In this document: positions 1 through 15,121 of the stretch, one piece after another | How the letters are laid out: every line of letters begins with the position of its first letter | How positions within the stretch are numbered: the stretch's first letter is position 1 | From: Pseudomonas anatoliensis | GTDB taxonomy: Bacteria; Pseudomonadota; Gammaproteobacteria; Pseudomonadales; Pseudomonadaceae | DNA length: 64,000 nt | Assembly: GCF_017976235.1 (NCBI RefSeq) | Contig: NZ_JACVHC010000001.1 | Span: forward strand, 372,001 to 436,000 | Direction: 5' to 3' | Notes under the pieces: model-generated | The model's input: only the letters and a program-made list of their open reading frames with translations | Databases searched by the model: none | What the model was told of the DNA's origin: nothing | Program-made: the position numbers and the translations under genes

Positions 1-643
<643 letters not shown>

Positions 644-696
644 TCAATGAGTGTCTTTAAAAAGGACGCGATTCTATCAGGCTCGCGGCCTCAAGG

Positions 697-1143
697 CTAA
701 AGAGAAGGGCGGATCAATTCGAGGCCGAAGTGATGGCCGGCCAGATAATCATCGATGCAACGGATGATCAGCTCGCTGCGCCAGTGTTCGCGCTGCTCGA
801 TTAATTCGTCGCGGGTCAGCCACTTGGCGCCGACAATGCCGTCGTCGAGCTGATAATCCGGGTGATGTTTCAGTGCTTTGGCGACGAAGCAGACGCGTTG
901 ATAGGTCACGCCGTTGCTGGGTGCGGTGTACAGGTAAATGCCGACCACGCCGGTGGGTTCGACGTCCCAGCCGGTTTCTTCGAGGGTTTCACGAATGGCG
1001 GCATCAATCAGTGTCTCGTCCGGATCGAGATGACCGGCGGGCTGGTTGAGCACGTTACGGCCGGCCTTGTGCTCTTCGACCATCAGAAAGCGACCGTTGT
1101 CCTCGACGATGGTGGCGACGGTGATGTGGGGGAGCCATTCCAT
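697..1143 (-). CDS. nudJ: Nudix hydrolase, NudJ-like phosphatase
   Basis: 148-residue Nudix protein. The Nudix box runs from about residue 38 (GHLDPDET..., RETLEETGW) and fits GX5EX7REUXEEXGU with all Glu ligands for Mg present. NudJ-type enzymes hydrolyse nucleoside di/triphosphates and hydroxymethylpyrimidine pyrophosphate. It lies directly upstream of mnmA on the same strand with about 60 bp between them, the order remembered from other pseudomonads, so co-transcription is likely. The substrate cannot be read from the sequence; the symbol rests on family resemblance and position. Confidence 0.85.
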   Translation of the reverse strand: MEWLPHITVATIVEDNGRFLMVEEHKAGRNVLNQPAGHLDPDETLIDAAIRETLEETGWDVEPTGVVGIYLYTAPSNGVTYQRVCFVAKALKHHPDYQLDDGIVGAKWLTRDELIEQREHWRSELIIRCIDDYLAGHHFGLELIRPSL

Positions 1144-1175
1144 AGGGTTTCCTCGGTAAAGTCTTCAGCGCATTG

Positions 1176-1255
1176 AAGATCAAAAGATCGCAGCCTTCGG
1201 CAGCTCCTACAAGGACCGGTGTAGGAGCTGCCGAAGGCTGCGATCTTTTGATCTT
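1176..1255. repeat. REPIN, family 1 (GATCGCAGCC type)
   Basis: Two REP units in inverted orientation with about 35 bp arms and a 10 bp spacer. Each has the CTAC/GTAG head next to an imperfect GCTGCC-GAA-GGCTGC palindrome. It sits between the nudJ and idh genes. Confidence 0.92.
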
Positions 1256-1256
1256 C

Positions 1257-1295
1257 GCCAAAAACACAAACCCCGGCACCTGGCCGGGGTTTGTG
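1257..1295 (-). terminator. Rho-independent terminator of idh
   Basis: 13 bp perfect stem, 1265-1277 with 1283-1295 (CACAAACCCCGGC and its complement), loop of 5, followed on the minus strand by a run of T at 1264-1258. It begins 18 bp after the idh stop. Confidence 0.85.
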
Positions 1296-1312
1296 ATGTT
1301 CCCTTTACAACC

Positions 1313-4016
<2,704 letters not shown>

Positions 4017-5273
4017 ATGGGTTACAAGAAGATTCAGGTTCCAGCCGTCGGCGACAAAATCTCCGTCAATGCAGACCATTCTCTCAATGTTCCTGATAAC
4101 CCGATCATCCCCTTCATCGAAGGTGACGGCATTGGTGTCGACATCAGTCCGGTGATGATCAAGGTTGTCGATGCTGCAGTTCAAAAGGCATACGGCGGCA
4201 AGCGCAAGATTTCCTGGATGGAAGTCTACGCCGGGGAAAAAGCCACTCAGGTTTACGATCAGGACACCTGGCTGCCTCAGGAAACCCTGGACGCAGTCAA
4301 GGATTACGTGGTTTCCATCAAAGGCCCGCTGACCACCCCGGTCGGTGGCGGCATCCGCTCGCTGAACGTGGCCCTGCGTCAGCAACTCGACCTCTACGTC
4401 TGTCTGCGCCCGGTGCGCTGGTTCGAAGGCGTGCCAAGCCCGGTGAAAAAGCCTGGCGACGTCGACATGACGATTTTCCGCGAGAACTCCGAAGACATCT
4501 ACGCCGGTATCGAGTGGAAGGCCGGTTCGCCGGAAGCGACCAAGGTCATCAAATTCCTTAAAGAAGAAATGGGCGTCACCAAGATCCGTTTCGACGAAAA
4601 CTGCGGCATCGGCGTCAAGCCGGTTTCCCTGGAAGGTACCAAGCGTCTGGCGCGCAAGGCTCTGCAATATGTGGTCGACAACGACCGCGATTCGCTGACC
4701 ATCGTGCACAAAGGCAACATCATGAAGTTCACCGAAGGTGCCTTCAAAGAGTGGGCCTATGAGGTGGCGGCCGAAGAGTTCGGTGCGACCCTGCTCGACG
4801 GCGGCCCGTGGATGCAGTTCAAAAACCCGAAAACCGGCAAGAACGTTGTGGTCAAAGACGCCATCGCCGACGCCATGCTTCAGCAGATCCTGCTGCGCCC
4901 GGCCGAATACGATGTGATCGCGACCCTGAACCTCAACGGCGACTACCTCTCCGACGCCCTGGCAGCGGAAGTGGGCGGTATCGGTATTGCGCCGGGCGCC
5001 AACCTGTCCGACACCGTAGCGATGTTCGAAGCCACCCACGGGACCGCGCCGAAGTATGCCGGCAAGGACCAGGTCAACCCGGGTTCGTTGATTCTGTCGG
5101 CAGAAATGATGCTGCGGCACATGGGCTGGACCGAGGCGGCGGATCTGATCATCAAGGGCACCAACGGCGCCATCAGTGCCAAGACCGTGACCTATGACTT
5201 CGAACGTCTGATGGAGGGGGCCAAGCTGGTTTCGTCTTCGGGCTTCGGTGATGCGCTGATCTCGCACATGTAA
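4017..5273 (+). CDS. icd: NADP-dependent isocitrate dehydrogenase, homodimeric type
   Basis: E. coli Icd-type TCA enzyme of 418 residues ([20 protein letters not shown] at the N terminus). The start at 4017 has GGAG seven bases upstream and matches family length; an upstream in-frame start at 3924 would add 31 unrelated residues. The active-site segment [14 protein letters not shown] carries the regulatory Ser that the IDH kinase AceK phosphorylates in E. coli. A strong terminator follows. It is paired divergently with idh, so both isozyme classes sit back to back. Confidence 0.97.
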   Translation: MGYKKIQVPAVGDKISVNADHSLNVPDNPIIPFIEGDGIGVDISPVMIKVVDAAVQKAYGGKRKISWMEVYAGEKATQVYDQDTWLPQETLDAVKDYVVSIKGPLTTPVGGGIRSLNVALRQQLDLYVCLRPVRWFEGVPSPVKKPGDVDMTIFRENSEDIYAGIEWKAGSPEATKVIKFLKEEMGVTKIRFDENCGIGVKPVSLEGTKRLARKALQYVVDNDRDSLTIVHKGNIMKFTEGAFKEWAYEVAAEEFGATLLDGGPWMQFKNPKTGKNVVVKDAIADAMLQQILLRPAEYDVIATLNLNGDYLSDALAAEVGGIGIAPGANLSDTVAMFEATHGTAPKYAGKDQVNPGSLILSAEMMLRHMGWTEAADLIIKGTNGAISAKTVTYDFERLMEGAKLVSSSGFGDALISHM

Positions 5274-5292
5274 GAGCAACACCCTGCAACAA

Positions 5293-5332
5293 AACCGCCC
5301 GGCTCGAAATAATCGAGCCGGGCGGTTTTTTT
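5293..5332 (+). terminator. Rho-independent terminator of icd
   Basis: 15 bp GC-rich perfect stem, 5293-5307 with 5313-5327, loop AATAA, followed by a T run. The AAC-start of the stem also gives an A run for the convergent cspD gene (stop at 5353), so the hairpin may serve both directions. Confidence 0.92.
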
Positions 5333-5352
5333 ATGGCCGAAGGTGCTGGGCG

Positions 5353-5634
5353 TCAGCTGGTTACCTTTTGTTGCTTGGCGTCGACGGGGGACGTTTCTTT
5401 TTCGGAATCGACGGCTCCAATCTTCACGGCGTGCAAGCCTTTCGGGCCTTGCACGATGTCGAATTTCACCACTTGCCCTGCCTTGAGGGTTTTGTACCCG
5501 TCCATTTCGATGGCGGAGTAGTGCGCAAAGAAATCAATGTCTTTGCCGTCTTCATCGCGACCTTCGCGGGCGTCGGTATTAATGAAACCGAACCCCTTGG
5601 CATTGTTGAACCATTTCACCTTGCCGACAGCCAT
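5353..5634 (-). CDS. cspD: Cold-shock-domain protein CspD
   Basis: 93-residue CSD protein beginning [18 protein letters not shown]. The RNP1 motif KGFGFI is present and RNP2 reads DFFAHYS. The C-terminal extension of about 20 residues past the CSD fits CspD, a single-stranded nucleic-acid binder that in E. coli inhibits replication in stationary phase. The start at 5634 is preceded by an AGAGGGA ribosome-binding site; an upstream in-frame start (5691) adds unrelated residues. It diverges from clpS, the common arrangement in gammaproteobacteria. Confidence 0.93.
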   Translation of the reverse strand: MAVGKVKWFNNAKGFGFINTDAREGRDEDGKDIDFFAHYSAIEMDGYKTLKAGQVVKFDIVQGPKGLHAVKIGAVDSEKETSPVDAKQQKVTS

Positions 5635-5858
5635 GCTCAAATCCCTCTGCAACAGACTCCATCGCTGGAGTATCATCCAAGTCATCCGCAATCTAATCCG
5701 TTAAAAGGATTGACTCCGCGGATCTTTTTTACCCACTGTGGGCTCTATTGGTTGTAACACCGTTTTCCCGATAGTCAAGGTGACCGGGCAGTCGGAGTTG
5801 AAAACGTGGACAACCGCCCCCACCACTGTATTTGCACAACTGACGAACCTTTCTTTCC

Positions 5859-6242
5859 ATGCATGCAATCAGCCAGATTCGACTAACATTCAATCAGGAT
5901 CGCCCGACTCTCCAAAAGGATCACCCGGAGGAACGCGACGACGATTCGGCGGGCGTTGCTGTTCAGGAAGCAAAGCCTGCGTTACAGGCGCCGCCGATGT
6001 ACAAGGTGGTTTTGTTCAACGATGACTACACACCGATGGATTTCGTCGTCGAAGTGCTCGAGGTGTTTTTTAACCTGAATCGCGAGCTGGCGACCAAGGT
6101 CATGCTGGCCGTTCACACAGAAGGACGGGCAGTATGTGGAGTGTTTACCCGCGACATCGCCGAGACAAAGGCCATGCAGGTCAACCAGTACGCCAGGGAA
6201 AGCCAGCATCCGCTACTCTGTGAAATCGAGAAGGACGGTTAA
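5859..6242 (+). CDS. clpS: ATP-dependent Clp protease adaptor ClpS
   Basis: 127 residues. N-end-rule adaptor that hands proteins with destabilising N termini to ClpAP. The core [16 protein letters not shown] and the following FF.LN..LA.KVML.VH helix are typical. The first 45 residues are the variable linker. It lies 30 bp upstream of clpA and is surely co-transcribed. Ate (9.8 kb) and Aat (10.6 kb), which create N-end-rule signals, lie downstream, so the pathway is nearly complete in this region. Confidence 0.96.
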   Translation: MHAISQIRLTFNQDRPTLQKDHPEERDDDSAGVAVQEAKPALQAPPMYKVVLFNDDYTPMDFVVEVLEVFFNLNRELATKVMLAVHTEGRAVCGVFTRDIAETKAMQVNQYARESQHPLLCEIEKDG

Positions 6243-6272
6243 TCGCCGACCACTTGGGTATGAGGTGAAGCT

Positions 6273-8543
6273 ATGTTAAACCGCGAGCTCGAAGTCACCC
6301 TCAATCTTGCCTTCAAGGAGGCTCGTTCGAAACGTCATGAATTCATGACCGTCGAACACCTGCTGCTGGCCCTATTGGACAATGAGGCTGCCGCCACCGT
6401 TTTGCGTGCCTGCGGCGCGAACCTCGACAAACTCAAGCACGACCTGCAGGAGTTCATCGACTCCACCACGCCATTGATCCCCGTTCATGACGAGGATCGC
6501 GAAACCCAGCCAACCCTGGGCTTTCAGCGTGTCCTGCAACGTGCTGTTTTCCACGTACAGAGCTCGGGCAAGCGTGAAGTAACCGGCGCCAACGTGCTGG
6601 TTGCAATCTTCAGTGAGCAAGAGAGTCAGGCAGTGTTTCTGCTGAAACAGCAGAGCGTTGCGCGCATCGATGTCGTCAATTACATCGCGCACGGCATTTC
6701 CAAAGTGCCGGGGCATGGCGATCACTCTGAAGGTGAACAAGATATGCAGGACGACGAGGGCGGTGAGTCTTCTTCTTCAGGCAATCCTCTGGATGCTTAT
6801 GCCAGCAACCTCAACGAACTGGCACGCCAGGGTCGTATCGATCCGTTGGTCGGACGCGAATTGGAAGTCGAGCGCGTCGCGCAGATTCTCGCGCGTCGTC
6901 GCAAGAACAATCCGCTGCTGGTAGGCGAGGCTGGCGTGGGTAAAACCGCGATTGCCGAAGGCCTGGCCAAGCGTATTGTCGACAACCAGGTGCCTGACCT
7001 GCTGGCTGGCAGCGTTGTTTATTCCCTTGATCTCGGTGCTCTGCTCGCGGGCACCAAGTATCGCGGCGATTTCGAGAAGCGCTTCAAGGCGCTACTCAAT
7101 GAATTGAAAAAACGTCCGCAAGCCATTCTGTTCATCGACGAGATCCACACCATTATTGGTGCCGGTGCTGCGTCGGGTGGCGTGATGGATGCTTCGAACC
7201 TGCTCAAGCCTTTGCTCTCGTCTGGCGACATTCGTTGCATCGGTTCGACTACGTTCCAGGAATTTCGCGGCATCTTCGAGAAGGATCGTGCCCTCGCACG
7301 ACGCTTCCAGAAGGTCGATGTCGTCGAGCCGTCGGTGGAAGACACCATCGGCATCCTGCGCGGCCTGAAGGGGCGCTTCGAAGCGCATCACAACATCGAG
7401 TACAGCGATGAGGCGTTGCGCGCCGCTGCCGAACTGGCTTCGCGCTACATCAATGACCGGCACATGCCGGACAAAGCCATCGACGTCATTGACGAAGCCG
7501 GCGCTTACCAGCGCCTGCAACCGGTCGAGAAACGCGCCAAGCGTATCGAAGTGCCGCACGTCGAAGACATAGTGGCGAAGATTGCACGGATTCCGCCGAA
7601 GCACGTCACCAGCTCCGACAAGGAACTGCTGCGTAACCTCGAGCGTGATCTGAAGCTGACGGTGTTTGGTCAGGACGCGGCGATCGATTCGCTGTCGACT
7701 GCGATCAAGCTGTCCCGTGCCGGCCTCAAGTCGCCTGACAAACCAGTCGGTTCGTTCCTGTTCGCAGGGCCAACCGGTGTCGGTAAAACCGAGGCCGCGC
7801 GACAATTGGCCAAGGCGCTGGGTATCGAACTGGTTCGCTTCGACATGTCCGAGTACATGGAGCGTCACACCGTATCGCGTCTGATCGGTGCACCTCCGGG
7901 CTATGTCGGCTTTGATCAGGGCGGTCTGTTGACCGAGGCGATCACCAAGCAGCCGCATTGCGTATTGCTGCTCGATGAAATCGAGAAGGCGCACCCGGAA
8001 GTCTTCAACTTGCTGCTGCAAGTGATGGATCACGGCACGCTGACCGATAACAACGGGCGCAAGGCGGATTTCCGCAACGTAATCGTGATCATGACCACCA
8101 ACGCCGGTGCCGAAACTGCCGCGCGTGCTTCGATTGGTTTCACTCATCAGGATCACTCGTCTGATGCAATGGAAGTGATCAAGAAGAGCTTCACGCCGGA
8201 ATTCCGTAACCGTCTGGACACCATTATCCAGTTTGGTCGCCTCAGTCATGAGGTTATCAAGAGTGTGGTGGACAAGTTCCTTACCGAGCTTCAGGCGCAG
8301 CTGGAAGACAAGCGGGTGCTGTTGGAAGTGACCGACGCGGCGCGCAGTTGGCTGGCGGCCGGTGGTTACGACTCGGCAATGGGCGCACGGCCGATGGCGC
8401 GCCTGATCCAGGACAAGATCAAGCGTCCGCTAGCGGAGGAGATCCTGTTTGGCGAGTTGGCTGAGCATGGTGGTGTTGTGCATATCGATATCAAGGATGG
8501 TGAGATGACCTTTGACTTCGAAACCACGGCTGAGATGGCCTGA
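6273..8543 (+). CDS. clpA: ATP-dependent Clp protease ATP-binding subunit ClpA
   Basis: 756-residue AAA+ unfoldase with an N-domain (residues 1-145), an acidic Ser-rich linker (about 152-170), and two AAA modules. Walker A motifs are GEAGVGKTA near residue 217 and GPTGVGKTE near 500. Walker B motifs are LFIDEIH and [11 protein letters not shown]. The segment between AAA1 and AAA2 is short, as in ClpA and unlike ClpB. The C-terminal region carries the loops expected to dock on ClpP. Operon with clpS. Confidence 0.97.
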   Translation: MLNRELEVTLNLAFKEARSKRHEFMTVEHLLLALLDNEAAATVLRACGANLDKLKHDLQEFIDSTTPLIPVHDEDRETQPTLGFQRVLQRAVFHVQSSGKREVTGANVLVAIFSEQESQAVFLLKQQSVARIDVVNYIAHGISKVPGHGDHSEGEQDMQDDEGGESSSSGNPLDAYASNLNELARQGRIDPLVGRELEVERVAQILARRRKNNPLLVGEAGVGKTAIAEGLAKRIVDNQVPDLLAGSVVYSLDLGALLAGTKYRGDFEKRFKALLNELKKRPQAILFIDEIHTIIGAGAASGGVMDASNLLKPLLSSGDIRCIGSTTFQEFRGIFEKDRALARRFQKVDVVEPSVEDTIGILRGLKGRFEAHHNIEYSDEALRAAAELASRYINDRHMPDKAIDVIDEAGAYQRLQPVEKRAKRIEVPHVEDIVAKIARIPPKHVTSSDKELLRNLERDLKLTVFGQDAAIDSLSTAIKLSRAGLKSPDKPVGSFLFAGPTGVGKTEAARQLAKALGIELVRFDMSEYMERHTVSRLIGAPPGYVGFDQGGLLTEAITKQPHCVLLLDEIEKAHPEVFNLLLQVMDHGTLTDNNGRKADFRNVIVIMTTNAGAETAARASIGFTHQDHSSDAMEVIKKSFTPEFRNRLDTIIQFGRLSHEVIKSVVDKFLTELQAQLEDKRVLLEVTDAARSWLAAGGYDSAMGARPMARLIQDKIKRPLAEEILFGELAEHGGVVHIDIKDGEMTFDFETTAEMA

Positions 8544-8560
8544 CGGCCTGTTGTAAGCGA

Positions 8561-8584
8561 AAGGCGCCTTCGGGCGCCTTTTTG
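8561..8584 (+). terminator. Rho-independent terminator of clpSA
   Basis: 8 bp perfect stem AAGGCGCC (8561-8568) with GGCGCCTT (8573-8580), TTCG tetraloop, then T run, 18 bp after the clpA stop. Confidence 0.92.
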
Positions 8585-8612
8585 TTAGTTGTCGTTTGGG
8601 TTTTTTGGGTGA

Positions 8613-8943
8613 ATATCCGTTGCTGCGGTGATGGCTTATTACGGTTTCGCCCTTACGGCGACTCACTTTTTTTCAAGCGCCAAAAAAAGTAAGCAAAAAA
8701 CGCTTGCTCCTACGTGCGGCCCGCTCGCTGGGGCTCGGGGTCCCTTCGCTTCGGGATCGATCCGGGCGCAGCGTCTCCGGTTTGCTGCGCTGCACCTCCT
8801 CTCGCTGTGTTTGGCTTCGCCAAACGGTCGCTGCGCTCCCACCCCCGGATCAATCCCTCCACTCAGCCTTCCGACGTCGCCCGTGGATCAAGATCAAGAG
8901 CTGCAGCCGAGCTAACGCTCATCCTGTTGAGTGGTGAGGAGCG
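8613..8943 (+). repeat. Covarying hairpin element, copy A
   Basis: About 330 bp element starting ATATCCGTTGCTGCGG, 70 bp after the clpA stop and in the clpA direction. Hairpins: 8647-8651 with 8657-8661 (TCGCC/GGCGA); 8665-8673 with 8682-8690 (ACTTTTTTT and complement); 8720-8723 with 8736-8739; 8810-8815 with 8819-8824 (TTTGGC/GCCAAA). Copies B and C have other bases in the same stems but still pair, while loops and the block GCACCTCCTCTCG stay constant. Short reading frames over it resemble each other only because the DNA does. I infer a structured RNA or ssDNA element; I do not know a named family for it. Confidence 0.8.
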
Positions 8944-8974
8944 GGTGTTCGGATTTGATTTTGTAGTGGATTCG

Positions 8975-9130
8975 CCCCTCACCCCAACCCTCTCCCGGAG
9001 AGAGAGGGAGAGGGAGCCGATTTGTGTGCTTTTCAAAGCCTGAGTTCGACTCGGTATCGCACGTGGGCGTAGTTCGCCCAAGCACCCCGGTCAGTCCCTT
9101 CTCCCTCCGGGAGAGGGCTAGGGTGAGGGG
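8975..9130. repeat. Inverted pair of CCCTCACCC-ACCCTCTCCC repeats
   Basis: Unit i (8975-9014) and unit ii (9096-9130) are the same palindromic repeat in opposite orientation. Each contains an internal stem such as CCCTCTCCC (8988-8996) with GGGAGAGGG (9006-9014). This C-rich motif recurs in many proteobacterial intergenic regions. Here the pair is nested exactly between the inverted element copies A and B. Confidence 0.75.
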
Positions 9131-9150
9131 CTCTTGATCTGGCTTTTGAT

Positions 9151-9437
9151 CTTGCTTCGGCTTTTGATCTTTTGCCCCATCGGCAGGCCGAGCGTAGGTG
9201 TTCATCAGGGGGTAGGCGCGCAGCGCCGTGCGGCGTAGCCGCATACATCGAGAGGAGGTGCAGCGAAGCAAACCGTAGTCGATGCCCCCGGATGGACACC
9301 GTAGCGAGGGAACACTGAGCCTCAGCGAAGTGCCGTACGCCGGGGCAAAGCCTTTTGGGTTACCTTTTCGGCGTTTGGAAAAGGTGACTCGCCGTAAGGG
9401 CGAAACCCTAATCAGCAACACCCGCAGCAACGGATAT
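9151..9437 (-). repeat. Covarying hairpin element, copy B (inverted)
   Basis: Inverted copy of the element, reading 9437 to about 9151, starting 32 bp after the infA terminator and in the infA direction. Stems: TCGCC 9389-9393 with 9399-9403; ACCTTTTC 9362-9369 with GAAAAGGT 9378-9385; CACT 9313-9316 with AGTG 9329-9332; TGCGGC 9229-9234 with GCCGCA 9238-9243. The last two stems differ from copies A and C by paired changes. The right end is the most diverged part and lacks the terminal block shared by A and C. Confidence 0.8.
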
Positions 9438-9463
9438 ACACCCAAAACCCAAAACCCCAGACA

Positions 9464-9491
9464 CAAAAACGCCCGGCATAAAGCCGGGCGT
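9464..9491 (-). terminator. Rho-independent terminator of infA
   Basis: 9 bp perfect stem ACGCCCGGC (9469-9477) with 9483-9491, loop ATAAA, with TTTTTGTG following on the minus strand. Confidence 0.9.
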
Positions 9492-9506
9492 CTTGTATTG
9501 ACCTGA

Positions 9507-9725
9507 TTAGCGAGCGCGGTAAGTAATGCGCCCTTTGCTCAAGTCATAGGGCGTCAGCTCGACGCGCACTTTGTCACCGGTAAGAATACGAATGTAGTTC
9601 TTGCGCATCTTGCCGGAAATATGCGCGGTTACGACGTGCCCATTTTCCAACTCCACACGAAACATGGTGTTGGGCAGGGTGTCGACGACAGTGCCTTCCA
9701 TTTCGAAGCTGTCTTCTTTCGACAT
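9507..9725 (-). CDS. infA: Translation initiation factor IF-1
   Basis: 72 residues, an OB-fold protein beginning [20 protein letters not shown] and ending GRITYRAR, the complete and very conserved family length. It binds the ribosomal A site during 30S initiation complex assembly. An upstream in-frame start (9791) would add 22 residues not found in the family. In the conserved order it follows ate and aat, and has its own terminator. Confidence 0.97.
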
Positions 9726-9837
9726 GCAGTAAAGCCCTCGGTATCCAATGAATGGCCCGGTGCAACTGCGCCAGGCAAAAGCGGCGTGCATTGTGCCCGA
9801 AAAATGGTGTTTACGCCAAGGGGTTTACGGCTTGTCT

Positions 9838-10545
9838 TCAGTTCAGGATTACCCAGCGCTGATTAATCAGCAGTTCGATGGGGCGATATTGAGTCTTGTA
9901 GTTCATCTTTTTGCAATTCTTGATCCAGTAACCAAGGTAGACCGCTTCAAGTCCGCGGCGCTGACTCTCGGCGATTTGCCACAGGATCGCGAAACGTCCC
10001 AGGCTGCGCCGTTCTTCGGCCGGCTCGTAAAAGGTGTAAACCGCCGACAAGCCGTTCGGCAGCAAATCGGTCACGGCTACCGCCAGCAACCGTCCGTCGA
10101 GTCGGAACTCGTAAAAGCGTGAGAAGGGCAGATCGCGCACCAGAAAAGTCGAGAATTGATCCCGGCTCGGCGGGTACATGTCGCCGTCGGCGTGACGCTG
10201 TTCGATGTAGCGCTGGTACAGCTCGAAATATTCTTCACTGAAACCCGGTTTCGCCGGCTGTATCTGCAAGTCGGCGTTGCGCTTGAAAATCCGCTTCTGC
10301 TGACGATTCGGGGTGAACTGCGCCACCGGAATGCGCGCAGGCACGCACGCATTGCAATTCTGGCAATGGGGGCGGTACAGATGATCGCCGCTGCGACGAA
10401 AGCCCATTTCCGACAGGTCTGCGTAGACGTGCACATCCATGGGCTGACTAGGGTCGAGAAACAGGGTCGTGGCCTGTTCCTCGGGCAGATAGCTGCAAGA
10501 GTGAGGCTGAGTGGCATAGAACTTCAACCGCGCCAACTCGGTCAT
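9838..10545 (-). CDS. bpt: Aspartate/glutamate leucyltransferase (Bpt/Ate family)
   Basis: 235 residues. Transfers an amino acid (Leu in characterised bacterial Bpt enzymes) from aminoacyl-tRNA to N-terminal Asp or Glu, making N-degrons read by ClpS. The N-terminal ATE domain has a Cys cluster ([14 protein letters not shown]); the C-terminal GNAT-like ATE domain has [15 protein letters not shown]. The start at 10545 ([10 protein letters not shown]) is the family start; 10551 would add two residues. It lies just downstream of aat on the same strand, and the two products act in the same pathway. Confidence 0.94.
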   Translation of the reverse strand: MTELARLKFYATQPHSCSYLPEEQATTLFLDPSQPMDVHVYADLSEMGFRRSGDHLYRPHCQNCNACVPARIPVAQFTPNRQQKRIFKRNADLQIQPAKPGFSEEYFELYQRYIEQRHADGDMYPPSRDQFSTFLVRDLPFSRFYEFRLDGRLLAVAVTDLLPNGLSAVYTFYEPAEERRSLGRFAILWQIAESQRRGLEAVYLGYWIKNCKKMNYKTQYRPIELLINQRWVILN

Positions 10546-10602
10546 GATCAACCCTCGGGATAAGCTGGTGAATTAAGTGTAAGCCACGCGCGCAAAAGTC
10601 GC

Positions 10603-11283
10603 TCAGCAAACCCAGGTGGCACGATTGGGTTGATCCAGATGCCGTGCCAGATAATCCGCGAATTCGTGGCGGGGAATCGCCCGGGCGCCGAGGCTGTGCA
10701 GGTGGTCGGTTGGCATCTGGCAGTCGATCAGCACGAATCCTGACTCTTGCAGATGCCAGACCAGCGTGGCAAAGCCGTACTTGGAGGCATTGTCGGCGCG
10801 GCTGAACATCGATTCACCAAAAAAAAGCTGCCCCATCGCCAGCCCGTATAGGCCACCGACCAGTTCACCCTGATCCCACACTTCCACCGAATGAGCGAAG
10901 CCGCGCCGGTGCAGTTCAACGTAGGCGTCTTGCATGGCCTCAGTGATCCAGGTGCCGTCGGCGTAATCCCGTGGCGCGGCGCATGCGCGGATCACGGCTT
11001 CGAAGTCATGATCGAAAGTCACCTCATAGCGCTCCTTGCGCAGCAATTTGCCCAGACTGCGCGAAACATGCAGTTCGTCGGGAAACAGTACGGTGCGAGG
11101 ATCAGGCGACCACCAGAGAATCGGCTGGCCTTCGGAAAACCACGGAAAGCAGCCATGGCGATACGCCTGGATCAGGCGGTCGGCGGAGAGGTCGCCACCG
11201 GCGGCGAGCAATCCGTTGGGTTCGCGCATGGCCTTTTCCAGCGGCGGAAAAGTCAGGGAATTACGTTGTAACCAAGTCAGCAT
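10603..11283 (-). CDS. aat: Leucyl/phenylalanyl-tRNA--protein transferase
   Basis: 226 residues, typical length. Attaches Leu or Phe to N-terminal Lys or Arg of proteins to create ClpS/ClpAP substrates. Family blocks present include [21 protein letters not shown] near residue 47, FGESMFSR and [14 protein letters not shown]. The start at 11283 ([14 protein letters not shown]) is preferred; in-frame extension to 11451 adds a non-conserved segment. It precedes bpt in the same direction. In the P. aeruginosa order I remember, trxB lies on the other side of aat, but it is not here. Confidence 0.95.
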   Translation of the reverse strand: MLTWLQRNSLTFPPLEKAMREPNGLLAAGGDLSADRLIQAYRHGCFPWFSEGQPILWWSPDPRTVLFPDELHVSRSLGKLLRKERYEVTFDHDFEAVIRACAAPRDYADGTWITEAMQDAYVELHRRGFAHSVEVWDQGELVGGLYGLAMGQLFFGESMFSRADNASKYGFATLVWHLQESGFVLIDCQMPTDHLHSLGARAIPRHEFADYLARHLDQPNRATWVC

Positions 11284-11833
11284 GGCATCCAGGCTTGCAG
11301 AAGGGGAGGGCGGTGCGGGCTGTTCTGCCCGCAGTAAAGTGTGCCGCGAAATGCGGCGAATGTCGTGTCGATCCTGATCGACATTCGCGGTGTTGCAACT
11401 TGGCGCGCTGGATGCGGTCGTAAGCGAGCGCTGCGCGCCGGCCTGGAACATGTCTGCAGCGGGCCTGGCGGGCGATCTGCGGCAGTTCGCAGGGGCTGGG
11501 TGTCAATGCTTCGCTACGTTCATCAAATACACCTCATAAGCCTTTGTCACAAAAGACAATGCATGCTCAAATTGAGTCGCAGGTCTTGTGCGCTTGGCTA
11601 TGCTCAATGCTGCGGGTCTGAAGCATGGCATCGGACGCACAAACCCGTACAATGCCGGGCTGTTACAGAATATTCGCTGGGCGACGTGTTTATAGCTGTG
11701 TATGTAAAAGCCGCGGCTCAGTGTTAAAAGTAGTCTCAGTTGTGCCCGTCAACTTTTTTACCTGCCTGGATTGGGCAGTTTTTTATCGTCATTCAATAGA
11801 TGGACGCGCCTCGGGCGCAGGAAAAGTAGCGTT
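11284..11833. other. Intergenic aat-ftsK, no protein gene recognised
   Basis: 550 bp with only low-quality frames. A terminator-like hairpin lies at 11762-11784, before ftsK. A TACAAT at 11648-11653 could be a -10 for a transcript ending at that hairpin, but no good -35 pairs with it. No thioredoxin reductase motifs occur in any frame. Confidence 0.5.
11762..11784 (+). terminator. Terminator-like hairpin upstream of ftsK
   Basis: CTGCC (11762-11766) pairs with GGCAG (11774-11778), followed by TTTTTT (11779-11784), 49 bp before the ftsK start. It could end a short RNA made in the aat-ftsK gap or act as an attenuator of ftsK. Confidence 0.55.
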
Positions 11834-14242
<2,409 letters not shown>

Positions 14243-14307
14243 TAACAAAGCAAAAGGCGGGACAATGATGTTCCGCCGCTCTCCCACGAGTATTCAAGAG
14301 GACTCCC

Positions 14308-14928
14308 ATGCGTCTTATCCGCATGCTGTTGCCAGTACTGGCGTTGACCACCCTCACGGCCCACGCCGATGACAAGGACGTGGCGCGTCTGACCCAATTG
14401 CTGGAAACATCCAAGACCCTGAGCGCAAACTTCTCGCAGCTGACCCTCGATGGCGGCGGCACGCAGTTGCAGGAAACCACTGGCAACATGACGTTGCAGC
14501 GTCCGGGCCTGTTCTACTGGCACACCAATGCGCCGGCCGAGCAGACCATGGTTTCCGACGGCAAGAAAGTCACCCTGTGGGACCCGGATCTTGAGCAGGC
14601 TACCATCAAGAAGCTCGACGAGCGTCTGACCCAGACCCCGGCGCTGCTGCTGTCCGGTGACGTGTCGAAGATCAGCCAGAGCTTCGACATCAGTGCGAAA
14701 GAGGCGGGCGGCGTGATCGACTTCACCCTCAAGCCGAAAACCAAGGACACGCTGTTCGATAACCTGCGCCTGTCGTTCCGCAACGGTCTGCTCAACGACA
14801 TGCAACTGATCGACAGCGTTGGTCAGCGCACCAACATCCTGTTCACCGGGGTGAAGGCCAACGAGCCGGTGCCGGCTTCGAAGTTCAAGTTCGACATCCC
14901 TAAGGGCGCTGACGTTATTCAGGAATAA
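14308..14928 (+). CDS. lolA: Outer-membrane lipoprotein carrier protein LolA
   Basis: 206 residues with a Sec signal peptide ([20 protein letters not shown], cleavage near residue 20). Periplasmic chaperone that takes lipoproteins from LolCDE to LolB. The hydrophobic cavity-forming beta strands include the blocks [12 protein letters not shown] and [13 protein letters not shown]. It lies 65 bp downstream of ftsK in the conserved ftsK-lolA-rarA order. Confidence 0.95.
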   Translation: MRLIRMLLPVLALTTLTAHADDKDVARLTQLLETSKTLSANFSQLTLDGGGTQLQETTGNMTLQRPGLFYWHTNAPAEQTMVSDGKKVTLWDPDLEQATIKKLDERLTQTPALLLSGDVSKISQSFDISAKEAGGVIDFTLKPKTKDTLFDNLRLSFRNGLLNDMQLIDSVGQRTNILFTGVKANEPVPASKFKFDIPKGADVIQE

Positions 14929-14982
14929 ACCCCGAACCTGTGGGAGGCGGGCTTTGTGATAAAGGCCTGCCTGGTGGGCTTT

Positions 14983-15075
14983 TGTGGTGAGGGGATTTAT
15001 CCCCGATGGGCTGCGGAGCGGCCCCAAGAGCGGCGACTGCTTCGCAGCCGATCGGGGATAAATCCCCTCGCCACA
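14983..15075. repeat. REPIN-like palindrome, family D (GGGGATTTATCCCC type)
   Basis: Outer arms TGTGGTGAGGGGATTTATCC and its near complement at 15047-15075, with inner GGCTGCGGAGC/GCTTCGCAGCC arms. It is the only complete copy of this family in the window and lies between lolA and rarA. Confidence 0.85.
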
Positions 15076-15121
15076 GGGTCATCAACAGGTTTCAGAAAAT
15101 CAGAGGTTTCAACGCTAAGTG

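Noticed and set aside
8714..9466. Reading frames inside element copies A and B (GLLRCTSSRC-containing)
   Set aside because: Their similarity follows from the DNA repeat; the paired changes in stems, not codon patterns, explain the differences.
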